Shown here: positions 27,378 through 36,301 of the stretch, piece after piece
Layout: every line of letters starts with the position of its first letter
How positions within the stretch are numbered: position 1 is the stretch's first letter
NCBI GenBank assembly: GCA_042091375.1
Contig: JBELHO010000005.1
Coordinates: 62,001 to 126,000 of the forward strand
Source of the DNA: JBELHO01 sp042091375
GTDB lineage: Bacteria; Pseudomonadota; Gammaproteobacteria; Enterobacterales; Alteromonadaceae
Length of the DNA: 64,000 nucleotides
Reading direction: 5' to 3'
Notes under the pieces: generated by a model
What the model was told of the DNA's origin: nothing
Database searches by the model: none
Seen by the model: the letters and a program-made list of their open reading frames with translations, nothing else
Position numbers and translations under genes: made by a program

Positions 27378-28780
27378 TAACGTCCTTTGCCAAATAATAC
27401 TATTTCAACGGTTCTCAGTAAAATTAACAGATCTAATAAGAAACTGCGATGCTTGACATAGTATAGATCAAACTTAAGTTTTTCTAAGGAATCATCTGTA
27501 GTTGAGCCATAGGGGTATTTAAGTTGTGCCCAACCAGTAAGCCCAGGTTTTACATTGTGTCTTTCGTTGTAGTAAGGCAAATGTTTTATCAGCTGCTGAA
27601 CAAACTCAGGACGCTCTGGTCTAGGGCCGACAAAACCCATTTCACCCCGAATAATATTGTAAATTTGTGGTAATTCATCTAAACGATACTTGCGCAATAT
27701 GCGGCCAACAGCAGTAACGCGTTGATCATTTTCTACTGACATTTGCGCTCCTTGTATTTCAGCGTCGACGCCCATACTGCGAAATTTTAGCATAGTAAAG
27801 GATTGGCCATCTATACCAACCCGTTCTTGACGATATAAAACTGGGGCTTTTATACCGCAATCAAGCTTTATAAAAAACATCACCACAAGCATAACTGGCC
27901 AGGTCAATAACAACAAAACAAGTGCTAAAGTGGCATTAAATAGCCAATCAAGGGCATTGCGCAAATAATTAGCAGAAACAAAGCCATTGGAATAAATAAC
28001 CCAGCTTGGATAAATTAAATTCACTGCTATTTGCCTTGTTTCCCGCTCTATAAAATCAAGGATATCAGTAATTTCTATACCGCGTAGCTTGCAAGCAAAT
28101 AATTCATCAACGGGTAAGTTACTGCGCCGTTCATCACTAGCCACGACAATTTCATCAATTTGATGAGTTTTAACATAGCTGACTAATGAATCTTTGAGTT
28201 GAACAATATTTTCGTTAACAATGGCGCCGTCGGCATCACCGGTAATTTTTACAAACCCATGTAAATCAAAGGTTTTTCTATCTACATCACGCCTCATCCG
28301 TTTGGCAATAATAGAAGCGCGCTCACCCGCACCTAAGACTAAGACTTTGCGTTTATTTAAACCAAACAGTTCAGTTTGCATCGATACTACACGAAACACA
28401 CTGGTCATCAGTAATGTTAATATCGACGACAATACCAACAACTCAACAGTTATTTCTGAGTGATTTAAAAACGTAGTCACAGAAGTGACGACAAAAAATC
28501 CAATGGCTACAGTAAGCACCAAACGCCTTAATATGCCGCGATAATTAATCCGAATTGATGAATTATACAAACCCAGCGCTAAGGCCGACAATTGCATAAT
28601 AACACCATGAAATAAAGTATAAATAATTAATAATTGACTGCTGATATAATCATTAGAAAACAACAAAAAGTACTGATTTAAATAACAAGCAAAAACAAAA
28701 GCCGCAGCAAACAACCCAAATTCAATAATAACAATATATTTACTCGCCGCAGACAAGCTGCGAAACCTAAAGCTGGACAT
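27377..28780 (-). CDS. EPS priming sugar-phosphate transferase, XrtA type (TIGR03013)
   Basis: A 467-residue polyprenyl-phosphate sugar-1-phosphate transferase of the WcaJ/EpsB-2 type that would start repeat-unit synthesis on undecaprenyl phosphate. About four N-terminal membrane helices (15-115) are followed by a CoA-binding-like Rossmann region (KVLVLGAGERASIIAKRM) and, after one more helix, the catalytic bacterial-sugar-transferase domain: PVLYRQERVGIDGQSFTMLKFRSM, RKYRLDELPQIYNIIRGEMGFVGPRPERPEF and KPGLTGWAQLKYPYG. It is the first gene of the minus-strand operon with the deacetylase and xrtA. A 226-base divergent region separates it from the export gene at 29007. Confidence 0.94.
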   Translation of the reverse strand: MSSFRFRSLSAASKYIVIIEFGLFAAAFVFACYLNQYFLLFSNDYISSQLLIIYTLFHGVIMQLSALALGLYNSSIRINYRGILRRLVLTVAIGFFVVTSVTTFLNHSEITVELLVLSSILTLLMTSVFRVVSMQTELFGLNKRKVLVLGAGERASIIAKRMRRDVDRKTFDLHGFVKITGDADGAIVNENIVQLKDSLVSYVKTHQIDEIVVASDERRSNLPVDELFACKLRGIEITDILDFIERETRQIAVNLIYPSWVIYSNGFVSANYLRNALDWLFNATLALVLLLLTWPVMLVVMFFIKLDCGIKAPVLYRQERVGIDGQSFTMLKFRSMGVDAEIQGAQMSVENDQRVTAVGRILRKYRLDELPQIYNIIRGEMGFVGPRPERPEFVQQLIKHLPYYNERHNVKPGLTGWAQLKYPYGSTTDDSLEKLKFDLYYVKHRSFLLDLLILLRTVEIVLFGKGR

Positions 28781-29006
28781 AGTCGATCAAACTTCCTCAA
28801 CACAAAAAAGCGAACAACACATCGGCACTGAATTACCATAAACTGATATAAGGCTTGTATTAATGAACGCAAAACTATTGCATACTAGCAAAATTAATTT
28901 TTAATTTACAGTCATTAAAATATGTGCATAGCAAGTTAAAATCAAATACAATGAATTCTACGTATTTCATTGAAATTGAATAGCTTCTATCGTTCGGGGT
29001 AAAGAC

Positions 29007-29642
29007 ATGGATAACCCAATTTATCACACATTTAAAGTCATCATTTTGTTTTGTTCCTGCTCCTTACTAATAAGTTGCAGCTCGTTAACACTGCCGCCAG
29101 CAACCCTGCATCAATCAAATACCACAGATATTGCTTCATACAAGTATTTAGTCGGTGCCGGAGATGTTGTTAATATTTTTGTTTGGCGAAATCCGGAAGT
29201 ATCAGGGACTTTTGTGGTTCGTCCCGATGGAATGATCACCACTTCTTTGGTAGAAGACATTGCCGTCGCCGGTAAAACACCCACCCAGTTAGCGCGTGCT
29301 ATTGAAGAAATTTTATCGACTTACTTACGCGATCCAGTAGTCACAGTAACGGTCAATAATTTTAATGGGCCTTTTAGTGAACAAATACGCATTATAGGTG
29401 AAGCGACAAGTCCACAAGCCATTAACTACACGCAACACATGACCCTACTTGATGTGATGATCAGAGTTGGTGGCCTAACAGAGTTTGCCGATGGCAATGA
29501 TGCCGTTTTAGTGCGCATAGAAAATGGCAAACAAATACAATACGATATATATATTGAGGACTTAATCAAAAACGGTGAAATAGATGCCAATGTCGACGTC
29601 CTTCCGGGCGATATCATCGTTATTCCTGAAACATGGTTCTAA
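29007..29642 (+). CDS. XrtA-type polysaccharide export lipoprotein (Wza-like, TIGR03027)
   Basis: A 211-residue outer-membrane auxiliary lipoprotein. The lipobox LISC gives a lipidated cysteine near residue 24. Then come the polysaccharide export domain (YLVGAGDVVNIFVWRNPEVSG, VRPDGMITTSLVEDIAVAGKTPTQLARAIEE) and a SLBB-like segment (IRIIGEATSPQAINYTQHMTLLDVMIRVGGL). It is shorter than Wza, as usual in XrtA loci. The ribosome site GGGGTAAAG precedes ATG 29007. It is the first gene of a five-gene plus-strand operon (export, chain length, kinase, outer-membrane protein, ATPase). Confidence 0.93.
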   Translation: MDNPIYHTFKVIILFCSCSLLISCSSLTLPPATLHQSNTTDIASYKYLVGAGDVVNIFVWRNPEVSGTFVVRPDGMITTSLVEDIAVAGKTPTQLARAIEEILSTYLRDPVVTVTVNNFNGPFSEQIRIIGEATSPQAINYTQHMTLLDVMIRVGGLTEFADGNDAVLVRIENGKQIQYDIYIEDLIKNGEIDANVDVLPGDIIVIPETWF

Positions 29643-29688
29643 CAACCCATTTCATGTTTATATTCAGTTAGCCTATTAGAGATTTAGC

Positions 29689-31278
29689 ATGCAAGAAAGC
29701 GTCGAACAAATTTTAGATTATATCAAAGGCATATGGATCAAACGCCGCTTTATTATGATTTCGACTTGGCTAATTTGCCCAGCCGCTTGGTTATATATTG
29801 CCCAGATGGATGATGTATATCGCTCAGAAGCACGTGTTTATGCTGATACTCAGTCTATTTTAGGGCCGTTATTGCGCGGCATGGTAGTGCAAACCAATCC
29901 TGATGTACAAATTAACTTGATGGTGCGTACTTTGCTCAGTCGCGACAATGTTGTGCGCATATCACACATGACAGATCTAGACATTCAAACAGAAACCCCT
30001 GAAGAATACGAAACGTTACTGACCTCTCTTAAAGAAAATATTGTGATGAAAAAAGCTCGCGGTCGAGAAAACATTTTTACCATTACCTATGAGCACAAAA
30101 ATGCCAATACCGCAAAAAATGTGGTGCAGTCAGCCTTAAAAGTATTTATTGACAATACCATAGGTGAAAATCGCAATGACAGTGACTCAGCAAGAGCATT
30201 TCTCGATGATCAGATAGCGGTATACGAACAAAGATTATTAAATGATGAAAAAAAATTAACCTTGTTTAAGCAAAAATACAGCGGTATTTTACCAGATCAA
30301 CAAGGCGGTTATTACGACAAACTAAGCAATGCCAAACAACAATTGAAAACTGCCGAACTCAACTTGTCCGAAGTTAAATCGCAATTAGACAATGCCAAAG
30401 CCCAACTTGATAACAGTAATAGAAACAAGGGCATACCGCAAAATCAAATCAAAGATAGTCATTCAATTACCACAACTTACGATCAACGTATAGCCGAATT
30501 AGAAGTGTTGCGAGACTCGCTGTTGCTAAATTATACTGAAAAATACCCCGATGTTGTTGAAGCCACTAAACGATTAACTTATCTAAAAAAATTGCGCAAA
30601 CAAGAAATTGAGGAATACTTATCCAATGGTGACGATGCCTCAAATGCCATGGGCACCTTGTCCGATAACCCAGTGATCCAAAATTTGCAAATTCAAGTTA
30701 ACCAACTGGAAAATTCGATGGCCTCAACAACAGTGCGCCGTGATAATTTTATTGATTTAGTGCAAGATTTAGAAAGTAAAATTCATGTGCTACCCGAGAT
30801 AGAAGCACAATTGGTGGCGTTAAATCGCGGTTATGGTATTACCAAGAAAAAATATGAAGAATTACTGGTTCGCAAAGAGACCGCTGACTTAGCTCAACAG
30901 GCCAGTGAAAGTAGCAATAAAATCAATTTTAAAATTATAGATCCGCCGATAGCGCCCACCAAACCCAGCGGCCCCAAACGCATCATGCTATTACTAGCAA
31001 GCACTATTTTTGGCGCAGGTGTAGGCATTGGCCTATCGTTTTTATTAAGTCAAATTATCCCTGTAGTCACTTCCGCTAGTCAAATTACTAAAGTAACTGG
31101 CATTCCAGTGTTTGGCACCATTTCCGCTGCTGAAAATTTGGGTTTACAACAGTGGAATAAAAAGAAAAGGTTACTATTCATTCTTTCTAATTCAATATTA
31201 ATGGTATTATTGTGTTGCTTTATTATTTACGCTTTATTTCCTGAAGCGATAACAGCGCCATTTATTGGGGTATTTTAA
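29689..31278 (+). CDS. XrtA-type chain-length determinant protein (Wzz/PCP family, TIGR03007)
   Basis: A 529-residue inner-membrane copolymerase. An N-terminal membrane helix (about 20-40) follows the Wzz start, with YRSEARVYADTQSILGPLL just after it. A long periplasmic coiled-coil region (about 165-390; for example QLKTAELNLSEVKSQLDNAKAQLDN) follows, then the PxxP segment IAPTKPSGPKR and a second helix. Another hydrophobic segment is present at the extreme C-terminus. It would set polymer length together with the separate kinase that starts three bases after its stop. Confidence 0.93.
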   Translation: MQESVEQILDYIKGIWIKRRFIMISTWLICPAAWLYIAQMDDVYRSEARVYADTQSILGPLLRGMVVQTNPDVQINLMVRTLLSRDNVVRISHMTDLDIQTETPEEYETLLTSLKENIVMKKARGRENIFTITYEHKNANTAKNVVQSALKVFIDNTIGENRNDSDSARAFLDDQIAVYEQRLLNDEKKLTLFKQKYSGILPDQQGGYYDKLSNAKQQLKTAELNLSEVKSQLDNAKAQLDNSNRNKGIPQNQIKDSHSITTTYDQRIAELEVLRDSLLLNYTEKYPDVVEATKRLTYLKKLRKQEIEEYLSNGDDASNAMGTLSDNPVIQNLQIQVNQLENSMASTTVRRDNFIDLVQDLESKIHVLPEIEAQLVALNRGYGITKKKYEELLVRKETADLAQQASESSNKINFKIIDPPIAPTKPSGPKRIMLLLASTIFGAGVGIGLSFLLSQIIPVVTSASQITKVTGIPVFGTISAAENLGLQQWNKKKRLLFILSNSILMVLLCCFIIYALFPEAITAPFIGVF

Positions 31279-31281
31279 ATA

Positions 31282-32187
31282 ATGAACTTAATCGAAAAAG
31301 CTTTGGCTCGAAAAAACGCTTTAAAACAAAAATCAGCCTTGTCGCCAGCAGTTAAAGCCGATATTGATAGTACCAAGGACAACACTGATACAGACATCAA
31401 TAAGGTTAGTGAAGCGCTATCTGCACCAGTATTGACTAGTGATCAGAATAACTCGGCACCACTTAACATCGATATGACTAGTCTAGCTAAACGAGGTTTC
31501 TTAGTCGATACTGGCGAACGTTCGCGGATCATCGCCGAATTTCGCCAAATCAAACACAAATTACTGCACAATGCTTTTGGCCAAGGAGCTAAAACTCTTA
31601 AAAACGGTAATTTAATCATGGTAACTAGCGCCAAACCGAATGAAGGAAAAACCTTTATTGCCATCAATTTGGCTTTAAGTATTGCCGCCGAGCAAAATAA
31701 AACTGTGTTATTGGTTGATGCTGATGTGCTAAGTCCAAGTTTGAACCGTGAATTAGGCTTAGGTGATACACTTGGTCTTATTGATTACTTAAGTGATGAT
31801 AAACTCAATGTTAATGATATTATTCGCGATACCAATATCGACAAGTTAAAGGTTATTACCTCTGGCAAAACTCACCATTTGTCCAATGAACTACTCGCTA
31901 GTGAAAAAATGGCAACATTTGCCAGTGAATTAGCTAATCGTTATCCCGATCGCATTGTTATTTTTGATTCTCCACCGCTAGTAGGGGTTACCGAGACACT
32001 GGTACTGGCTCATTTGATGGGGCAAGCGTTACTGGTGGTGGAAGAATCTAAAACACGCATCGCCGATATTCAAGCCGCCACCGCAAATTTACACGAAGAT
32101 ATAGCTTTGGGATTAGTGTTAAATAAAGCAATTCGTTCACACAAGGATATGTATGGCTATTATGGCTATGGACACCCTGAACAATAA
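31282..32187 (+). CDS. XrtA-associated tyrosine autokinase (BY-kinase, TIGR03018)
   Basis: A 301-residue cytoplasmic BY-kinase, partner of the chain-length protein. Walker A is SAKPNEGKTFIAINLAL, Walker A' is VLLVDADVLSPSL and Walker B is IVIFDSPPLVG. The C-terminus is the tyrosine cluster YGYYGYGHPEQ, the usual autophosphorylation tail. An RIIAEFRQIKHKLL helix before the P-loop resembles the oligomerisation motif of the family. The codons for the tyrosine tail overlap the start of the next gene by 35 bases. Confidence 0.93.
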   Translation: MNLIEKALARKNALKQKSALSPAVKADIDSTKDNTDTDINKVSEALSAPVLTSDQNNSAPLNIDMTSLAKRGFLVDTGERSRIIAEFRQIKHKLLHNAFGQGAKTLKNGNLIMVTSAKPNEGKTFIAINLALSIAAEQNKTVLLVDADVLSPSLNRELGLGDTLGLIDYLSDDKLNVNDIIRDTNIDKLKVITSGKTHHLSNELLASEKMATFASELANRYPDRIVIFDSPPLVGVTETLVLAHLMGQALLVVEESKTRIADIQAATANLHEDIALGLVLNKAIRSHKDMYGYYGYGHPEQ

Positions 32188-33754
32188 AAAACACCGCGCG
32201 CTATATGTCAGTTTGCTCTTCTGCCAACAAAGTGTTGCCGGAGATTGGCAATTTACACCTAGCATAAGTCTCGACCACACTTATTCAGACAACGTTAATT
32301 TAAACCGTGCCAATCAAGTCGACAGTTTAGTCAGTCAAACCTCAGTTAATCTCGAGTCAAGCTACCGCGCCCAATATGCCCGTTTTAATTGGTCGTCCCA
32401 AAGTACTTATGTGCTCTACAGTCATGATCATGATATTGATAAAGGCTATATCGATTTACAAAGTAACTTTGCTGTGCAACTTTGGCCCAATGGCATCACT
32501 TTACTGGGCAGTGCCAATATTGAAAATCGCGCTCAAAATGGTAGCAGAAATGCTCTAGCCGACATAGTATCGGCTGACACCACCCAGATAGAAAATTACA
32601 GTGCCGGAGTAGGTTATTTTGTCAACAATAGTGATTTCGAGTTAAATGTAACACTGCGATATCAAGATACTCATGCTAAAGACAATATAGGTAATAAACA
32701 CGGTTATCTAACCCAGTTAAATAGTAATAATGGCAATAGCGCTAAGGTTATATTCTGGGATGTAGAAGCAAGCTACCAAGAATTAGAAAACGACACTGAC
32801 AGTGGTCGGATCCATAGAGGGCAAGTCAAAATAGGTTGGATAACGCCTTACCGCTTTAACCCTTTTATTCGTTATTACAATGAAGGCAATACTGGAAATA
32901 TTCGCTCCAATCAATCAATTGAATCAAATTCTTATGGCGTTGGTTTACGCTGGTTACTCACTGAGCGGTTCTATATTGACCTTTCTTATAATAAGCCTAA
33001 CGACGATGCCGTAGATTTCGATGGCAAACCGCAGCAAAACTATATTGACACCTCAGTGCGCTGGCAACCCAGTGTGCGAACCCAGTTAGAGGCTAACTTT
33101 TCCCAGCGATTTTACGGTGACAGTTATGGTTTAAATATCAGCCACAAGAACAAACGCTTAACCAACAGCATTAACTATACTGAAACAGTGCAGGCCTTTA
33201 CCCGCAATCGCTACGAATCCATACCTCAAGGCTTATTTTGGTGTCCGAATAGCAATGAGCAAACAATTGACATTACCCAGTGTTTGGCGCAAGACAATCA
33301 AACTATTAATTTTGATGACTACAGCTTAGTGGCACTAAATGACTTTGAATTGGTTGAAGATAATCAATTTTCCTTAAATAAGTCCCTCAATTGGACTTCA
33401 ACCTTAGCCTTAGCCAAAACCCAACTGGTATTGTCACTTGATGGCAATGAGCGCAAAAATCTAACCGATCTGCAAACCGATACTGTAAAAAACGCAAATG
33501 TTAACCTGCTGCGACAACTGAGTAAAAGATCCCGTTTCGATCTCACATTATCTTATACTGAAAACTACCTTAATAAGAACACGGATGATCAGCGAAGAGA
33601 CAGATACCGCCAGTATCAACTGTCTTACCAACGCAATATAAATAATTCACTTACCAGCGAAGTGCATTTAACCTATATTAATCGCTCATCTAATGAACAA
33701 GCTTTTAATTATAAAGAAGGCCGCTTTAATGTCGTCTTCAGTAAGGATTTTTAG
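32153..33754 (+). CDS. PEP-CTERM-system outer-membrane beta-barrel protein (TIGR03016 type)
   Basis: A 533-residue secreted protein with a weak signal peptide (ALYVSLLFCQQSVAG) followed by repeated amphipathic beta strands (DWQFTPSISLDHTYSDNVNLNR, then many alternating aromatic strands to the C-terminal FNVVFSKDF). The terminal phenylalanine fits an outer-membrane barrel. It probably forms the outer-membrane conduit or anchor of the polymer export system. ATG 32153 is supported by AAGGA five bases upstream although it lies inside the kinase gene; ATG 32168 is an alternative. Confidence 0.88.
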   Translation: MAIMAMDTLNNKKHRALYVSLLFCQQSVAGDWQFTPSISLDHTYSDNVNLNRANQVDSLVSQTSVNLESSYRAQYARFNWSSQSTYVLYSHDHDIDKGYIDLQSNFAVQLWPNGITLLGSANIENRAQNGSRNALADIVSADTTQIENYSAGVGYFVNNSDFELNVTLRYQDTHAKDNIGNKHGYLTQLNSNNGNSAKVIFWDVEASYQELENDTDSGRIHRGQVKIGWITPYRFNPFIRYYNEGNTGNIRSNQSIESNSYGVGLRWLLTERFYIDLSYNKPNDDAVDFDGKPQQNYIDTSVRWQPSVRTQLEANFSQRFYGDSYGLNISHKNKRLTNSINYTETVQAFTRNRYESIPQGLFWCPNSNEQTIDITQCLAQDNQTINFDDYSLVALNDFELVEDNQFSLNKSLNWTSTLALAKTQLVLSLDGNERKNLTDLQTDTVKNANVNLLRQLSKRSRFDLTLSYTENYLNKNTDDQRRDRYRQYQLSYQRNINNSLTSEVHLTYINRSSNEQAFNYKEGRFNVVFSKDF

Positions 33755-33758
33755 TCAA

Positions 33759-34784
33759 ATGTATGAAAGCTATTATGGGTTTAAAGAAAAACCATTTAAG
33801 TTAAGCCCTGATCCGCGATTTTTCTTTGCTTCAGCTCACCACAAAAGAGCCCTAGCATACCTGCAATACGGGTTAGATCAAGGTGAAGGTTTTATTGTCA
33901 TCACTGGACCTATTGGCACCGGCAAAACCACTATTGCTCGTTATCTATTGGAGCAATTAGGCAATGAAGACATCGTTGCCGCACAATTAGTCACCACCAA
34001 ACTCAGCCCTGAAGAACTGCTGGCTTTAGTCGTTGCTGAGTTTAAAATTTCAGTAAAAGGCAACAGTAAAGCCGATCTACTACAAGCCATTGAAGGGTTT
34101 TTGATACACCTAAATAGCCAAGGTAAACGCGCCCTACTGATTGTTGACGAAGCTCAGAATTTACCATCGGAAACCCTCGAAGAATTGCGCATGTTATCCA
34201 ATTTTCAGCGAGATAACAGCCCTTTAATGCAAAGTTTTTTACTTGGCCAAGAAGAACTTAAACCGATCATTCAAGCTGTCAATATGGAACAATTTAGACA
34301 GCGCATTATTGCCTCAGCCCATTTGAGTGCATTGACCAAAGAAGAAGTTAAAGCCTACATAAATCACAGGCTGCATCAAGCCGGCGATAAAGATATTCAG
34401 TTGTTTTGCGATCAAGGTTTTGATCTTATTCACCAAAAAACTTTAGGGGTTCCAAGAAAAATCAACATTTTTATTGACCGATTATTGCTATTTGGCTTTT
34501 TAGAAGAAATGAACAGCATTGATGTCAATGCCATTAACGAAGTCGCCGAAGAAATGACCATTGAACTCACCGGCTCGTTACATAAACCGGCAATGGCGGA
34601 GCAACAATTGAGTCAACAGCCTGATGATACAGCCGCACATAGGCAAAAAATTGACTCTGTAATTGCCGACCTAAGTGCATACCTAGATATCACAATCAGT
34701 CGAAAATTAAACACATTGCGACATCTCGACCAAGCAATTAAAAAACAAAATCATCTACATAAAAAAATGACTCGAAAAAAATAA
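33759..34784 (+). CDS. XrtA-associated AAA ATPase (ExeA-like, TIGR03015)
   Basis: A 341-residue ATPase beginning MYESYYGFKEKPFKLSPDP, the hallmark start of ExeA/GspA-like ATPases of XrtA loci. Walker A is TGPIGTGKTTIARYLL, Walker B is ALLIVDEAQNLPSETLEELRML, and RQRIIASAHLSALTKEEVKAYINHRL follows. A short basic C-terminal coil ends the protein. ATG 33759 is chosen from this family start; the longer frame from 33693 would overlap the upstream gene. It is the last gene of the five-gene operon and converges on prsR across about 100 bases with no obvious terminator. Confidence 0.92.
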   Translation: MYESYYGFKEKPFKLSPDPRFFFASAHHKRALAYLQYGLDQGEGFIVITGPIGTGKTTIARYLLEQLGNEDIVAAQLVTTKLSPEELLALVVAEFKISVKGNSKADLLQAIEGFLIHLNSQGKRALLIVDEAQNLPSETLEELRMLSNFQRDNSPLMQSFLLGQEELKPIIQAVNMEQFRQRIIASAHLSALTKEEVKAYINHRLHQAGDKDIQLFCDQGFDLIHQKTLGVPRKINIFIDRLLLFGFLEEMNSIDVNAINEVAEEMTIELTGSLHKPAMAEQQLSQQPDDTAAHRQKIDSVIADLSAYLDITISRKLNTLRHLDQAIKKQNHLHKKMTRKK

Positions 34785-34888
34785 ACAGCCCCCTTTGCTA
34801 CTGGCGAATATAGCACGGCTATCGAGAACAAGTTGTCAGCTCAAGCTATTCACCCGAGCTTTGTCACTGTCTGTCTGGTAAGATTGCC

Positions 34889-36262
34889 TTATACCTCTTG
34901 TTCTAGAGAAGCACCCGTTAACGACACCCCATACTTATCGACTAAATTGTATAAAGTTGGTCGAGTAATGCCCAGTAATTCCGCGGTTTTAGACATTTTT
35001 CCAGCACTTAACGCATAGGCCTGTTTGATCGCTTTGACCTCGGCCTGCTCTCTTGCCTGCTTTAAATTAAGCAATAGCTCAATATTATTCTGGTTGTCAT
35101 CATCACATAAGCCTAAATCCATGGCATTGATCTGTTTGCCGGTCGCCATAATAACTGAGCTCTTCACTTTGTTTTGTAGCTCTCTGATATTACCAGGCCA
35201 GTTATAACCTTGCATAGCTCGCACAGCATCATCAGTAAAACCATCGACAACACGCTTATACTCGAGCGCGTAACGCTGTAAAAAAAACTGAGCAAGGATC
35301 ACCACATCGTATTCGCGATCCTTTAATGGTGGCATAACCAATGAAATTTCGTTGATCCGATAAAACAAATCTTCGCGAAAGGTTTTTGTCGCCACCATCT
35401 GTTGTAAATCTTGATTGGTAGCACAGATCACTCTTACATCAAGGGGTATTTCTTTTCTACTACCCAAACGCTCGATACATTTTTCTTGTAAAAATCGCAA
35501 TAATTTAGCCTGTAGACTCAATGGCATATCACCTATTTCATCCAAAAATAAGGTGCCTCCCTGAGCACACTCAATTTTACCTGGCGTATTGCGATGAGCG
35601 CCAGTAAAGGCTCCTTTATTAAAACCAAATAATTCACTTTCCAAAAGGTTCTCTGGAATAGAAGCACAATTGATTGCAATAAAAGGCTGGTCTTGCCGTT
35701 CACTGGCCAAGTGAATCGCTTTGGCAGCTACCTCTTTACCTGTGCCACTATCACCGAGTAATAACGCAGTAATAGGTGTAGGTGCAATGCGTTCAATCAT
35801 CATGCGCAAGCGATCAATAGCATCACTATTACCAATAATGCCAAAATCTGCACCGGCGAAAGCCCGCATCTGGCGATTTTCTTGTTCAAGGGCATATACG
35901 CTAAAAGCGCGAGCAACCATGACATTAATCACCTCGGGCTCTATTGGCTTTTGATAAAAGTCGTAAGCACCGTTGGCAATCGCTTTTAAAGCATTGCTTT
36001 TATCTTCGTTACCGGTAATAACAATCACTTTAGTATTTGGCGCTATTGCTAGTATTTCCTCTAAGGCAGCTAAGCCTTCTGAGGCATTAGCTGCATCGGG
36101 GGGCAATCCCAAATCGAGAGTAACCACTTGTGGCTCATGACGACGCACGGCAGCAAGGGCAGTCTCTCGGTCTTCAGCAAAAACAGTTTGATAATCGGCA
36201 AGACTCCATTTGAGTTGTTTTCTGATCCCTTTGTCATCGTCTATGATAAGTACAGTTTCCAT
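34889..36262 (-). CDS. prsR: PEP-CTERM-box response regulator, sigma-54 activator PrsR
   Basis: A 457-residue NtrC-type regulator. The receiver domain (1-125) has the DDD acidic pocket and phospho-acceptor Asp in VVTLDLGLPP. The AAA domain (about 145-370) has Walker A GDSGTGKEVAAKAIH, the sigma-54 contact loop GAFTGAH and Walker B GGTLFLDEIGDM. The C-terminal Fis-type helix-turn-helix is SKTAELLGITRPTLYNLVDKYG. It would activate sigma-54 promoters of XrtA/PEP-CTERM genes after phosphorylation by PrsK, whose gene lies 39 bases upstream. A candidate target promoter is at 44437-44452. Confidence 0.95.
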   Translation of the reverse strand: METVLIIDDDKGIRKQLKWSLADYQTVFAEDRETALAAVRRHEPQVVTLDLGLPPDAANASEGLAALEEILAIAPNTKVIVITGNEDKSNALKAIANGAYDFYQKPIEPEVINVMVARAFSVYALEQENRQMRAFAGADFGIIGNSDAIDRLRMMIERIAPTPITALLLGDSGTGKEVAAKAIHLASERQDQPFIAINCASIPENLLESELFGFNKGAFTGAHRNTPGKIECAQGGTLFLDEIGDMPLSLQAKLLRFLQEKCIERLGSRKEIPLDVRVICATNQDLQQMVATKTFREDLFYRINEISLVMPPLKDREYDVVILAQFFLQRYALEYKRVVDGFTDDAVRAMQGYNWPGNIRELQNKVKSSVIMATGKQINAMDLGLCDDDNQNNIELLLNLKQAREQAEVKAIKQAYALSAGKMSKTAELLGITRPTLYNLVDKYGVSLTGASLEQEV

Positions 36263-36301
36263 ATTATCCTCAATAATTTTGCTGTTGCGGCAGATACCTA
36301 T

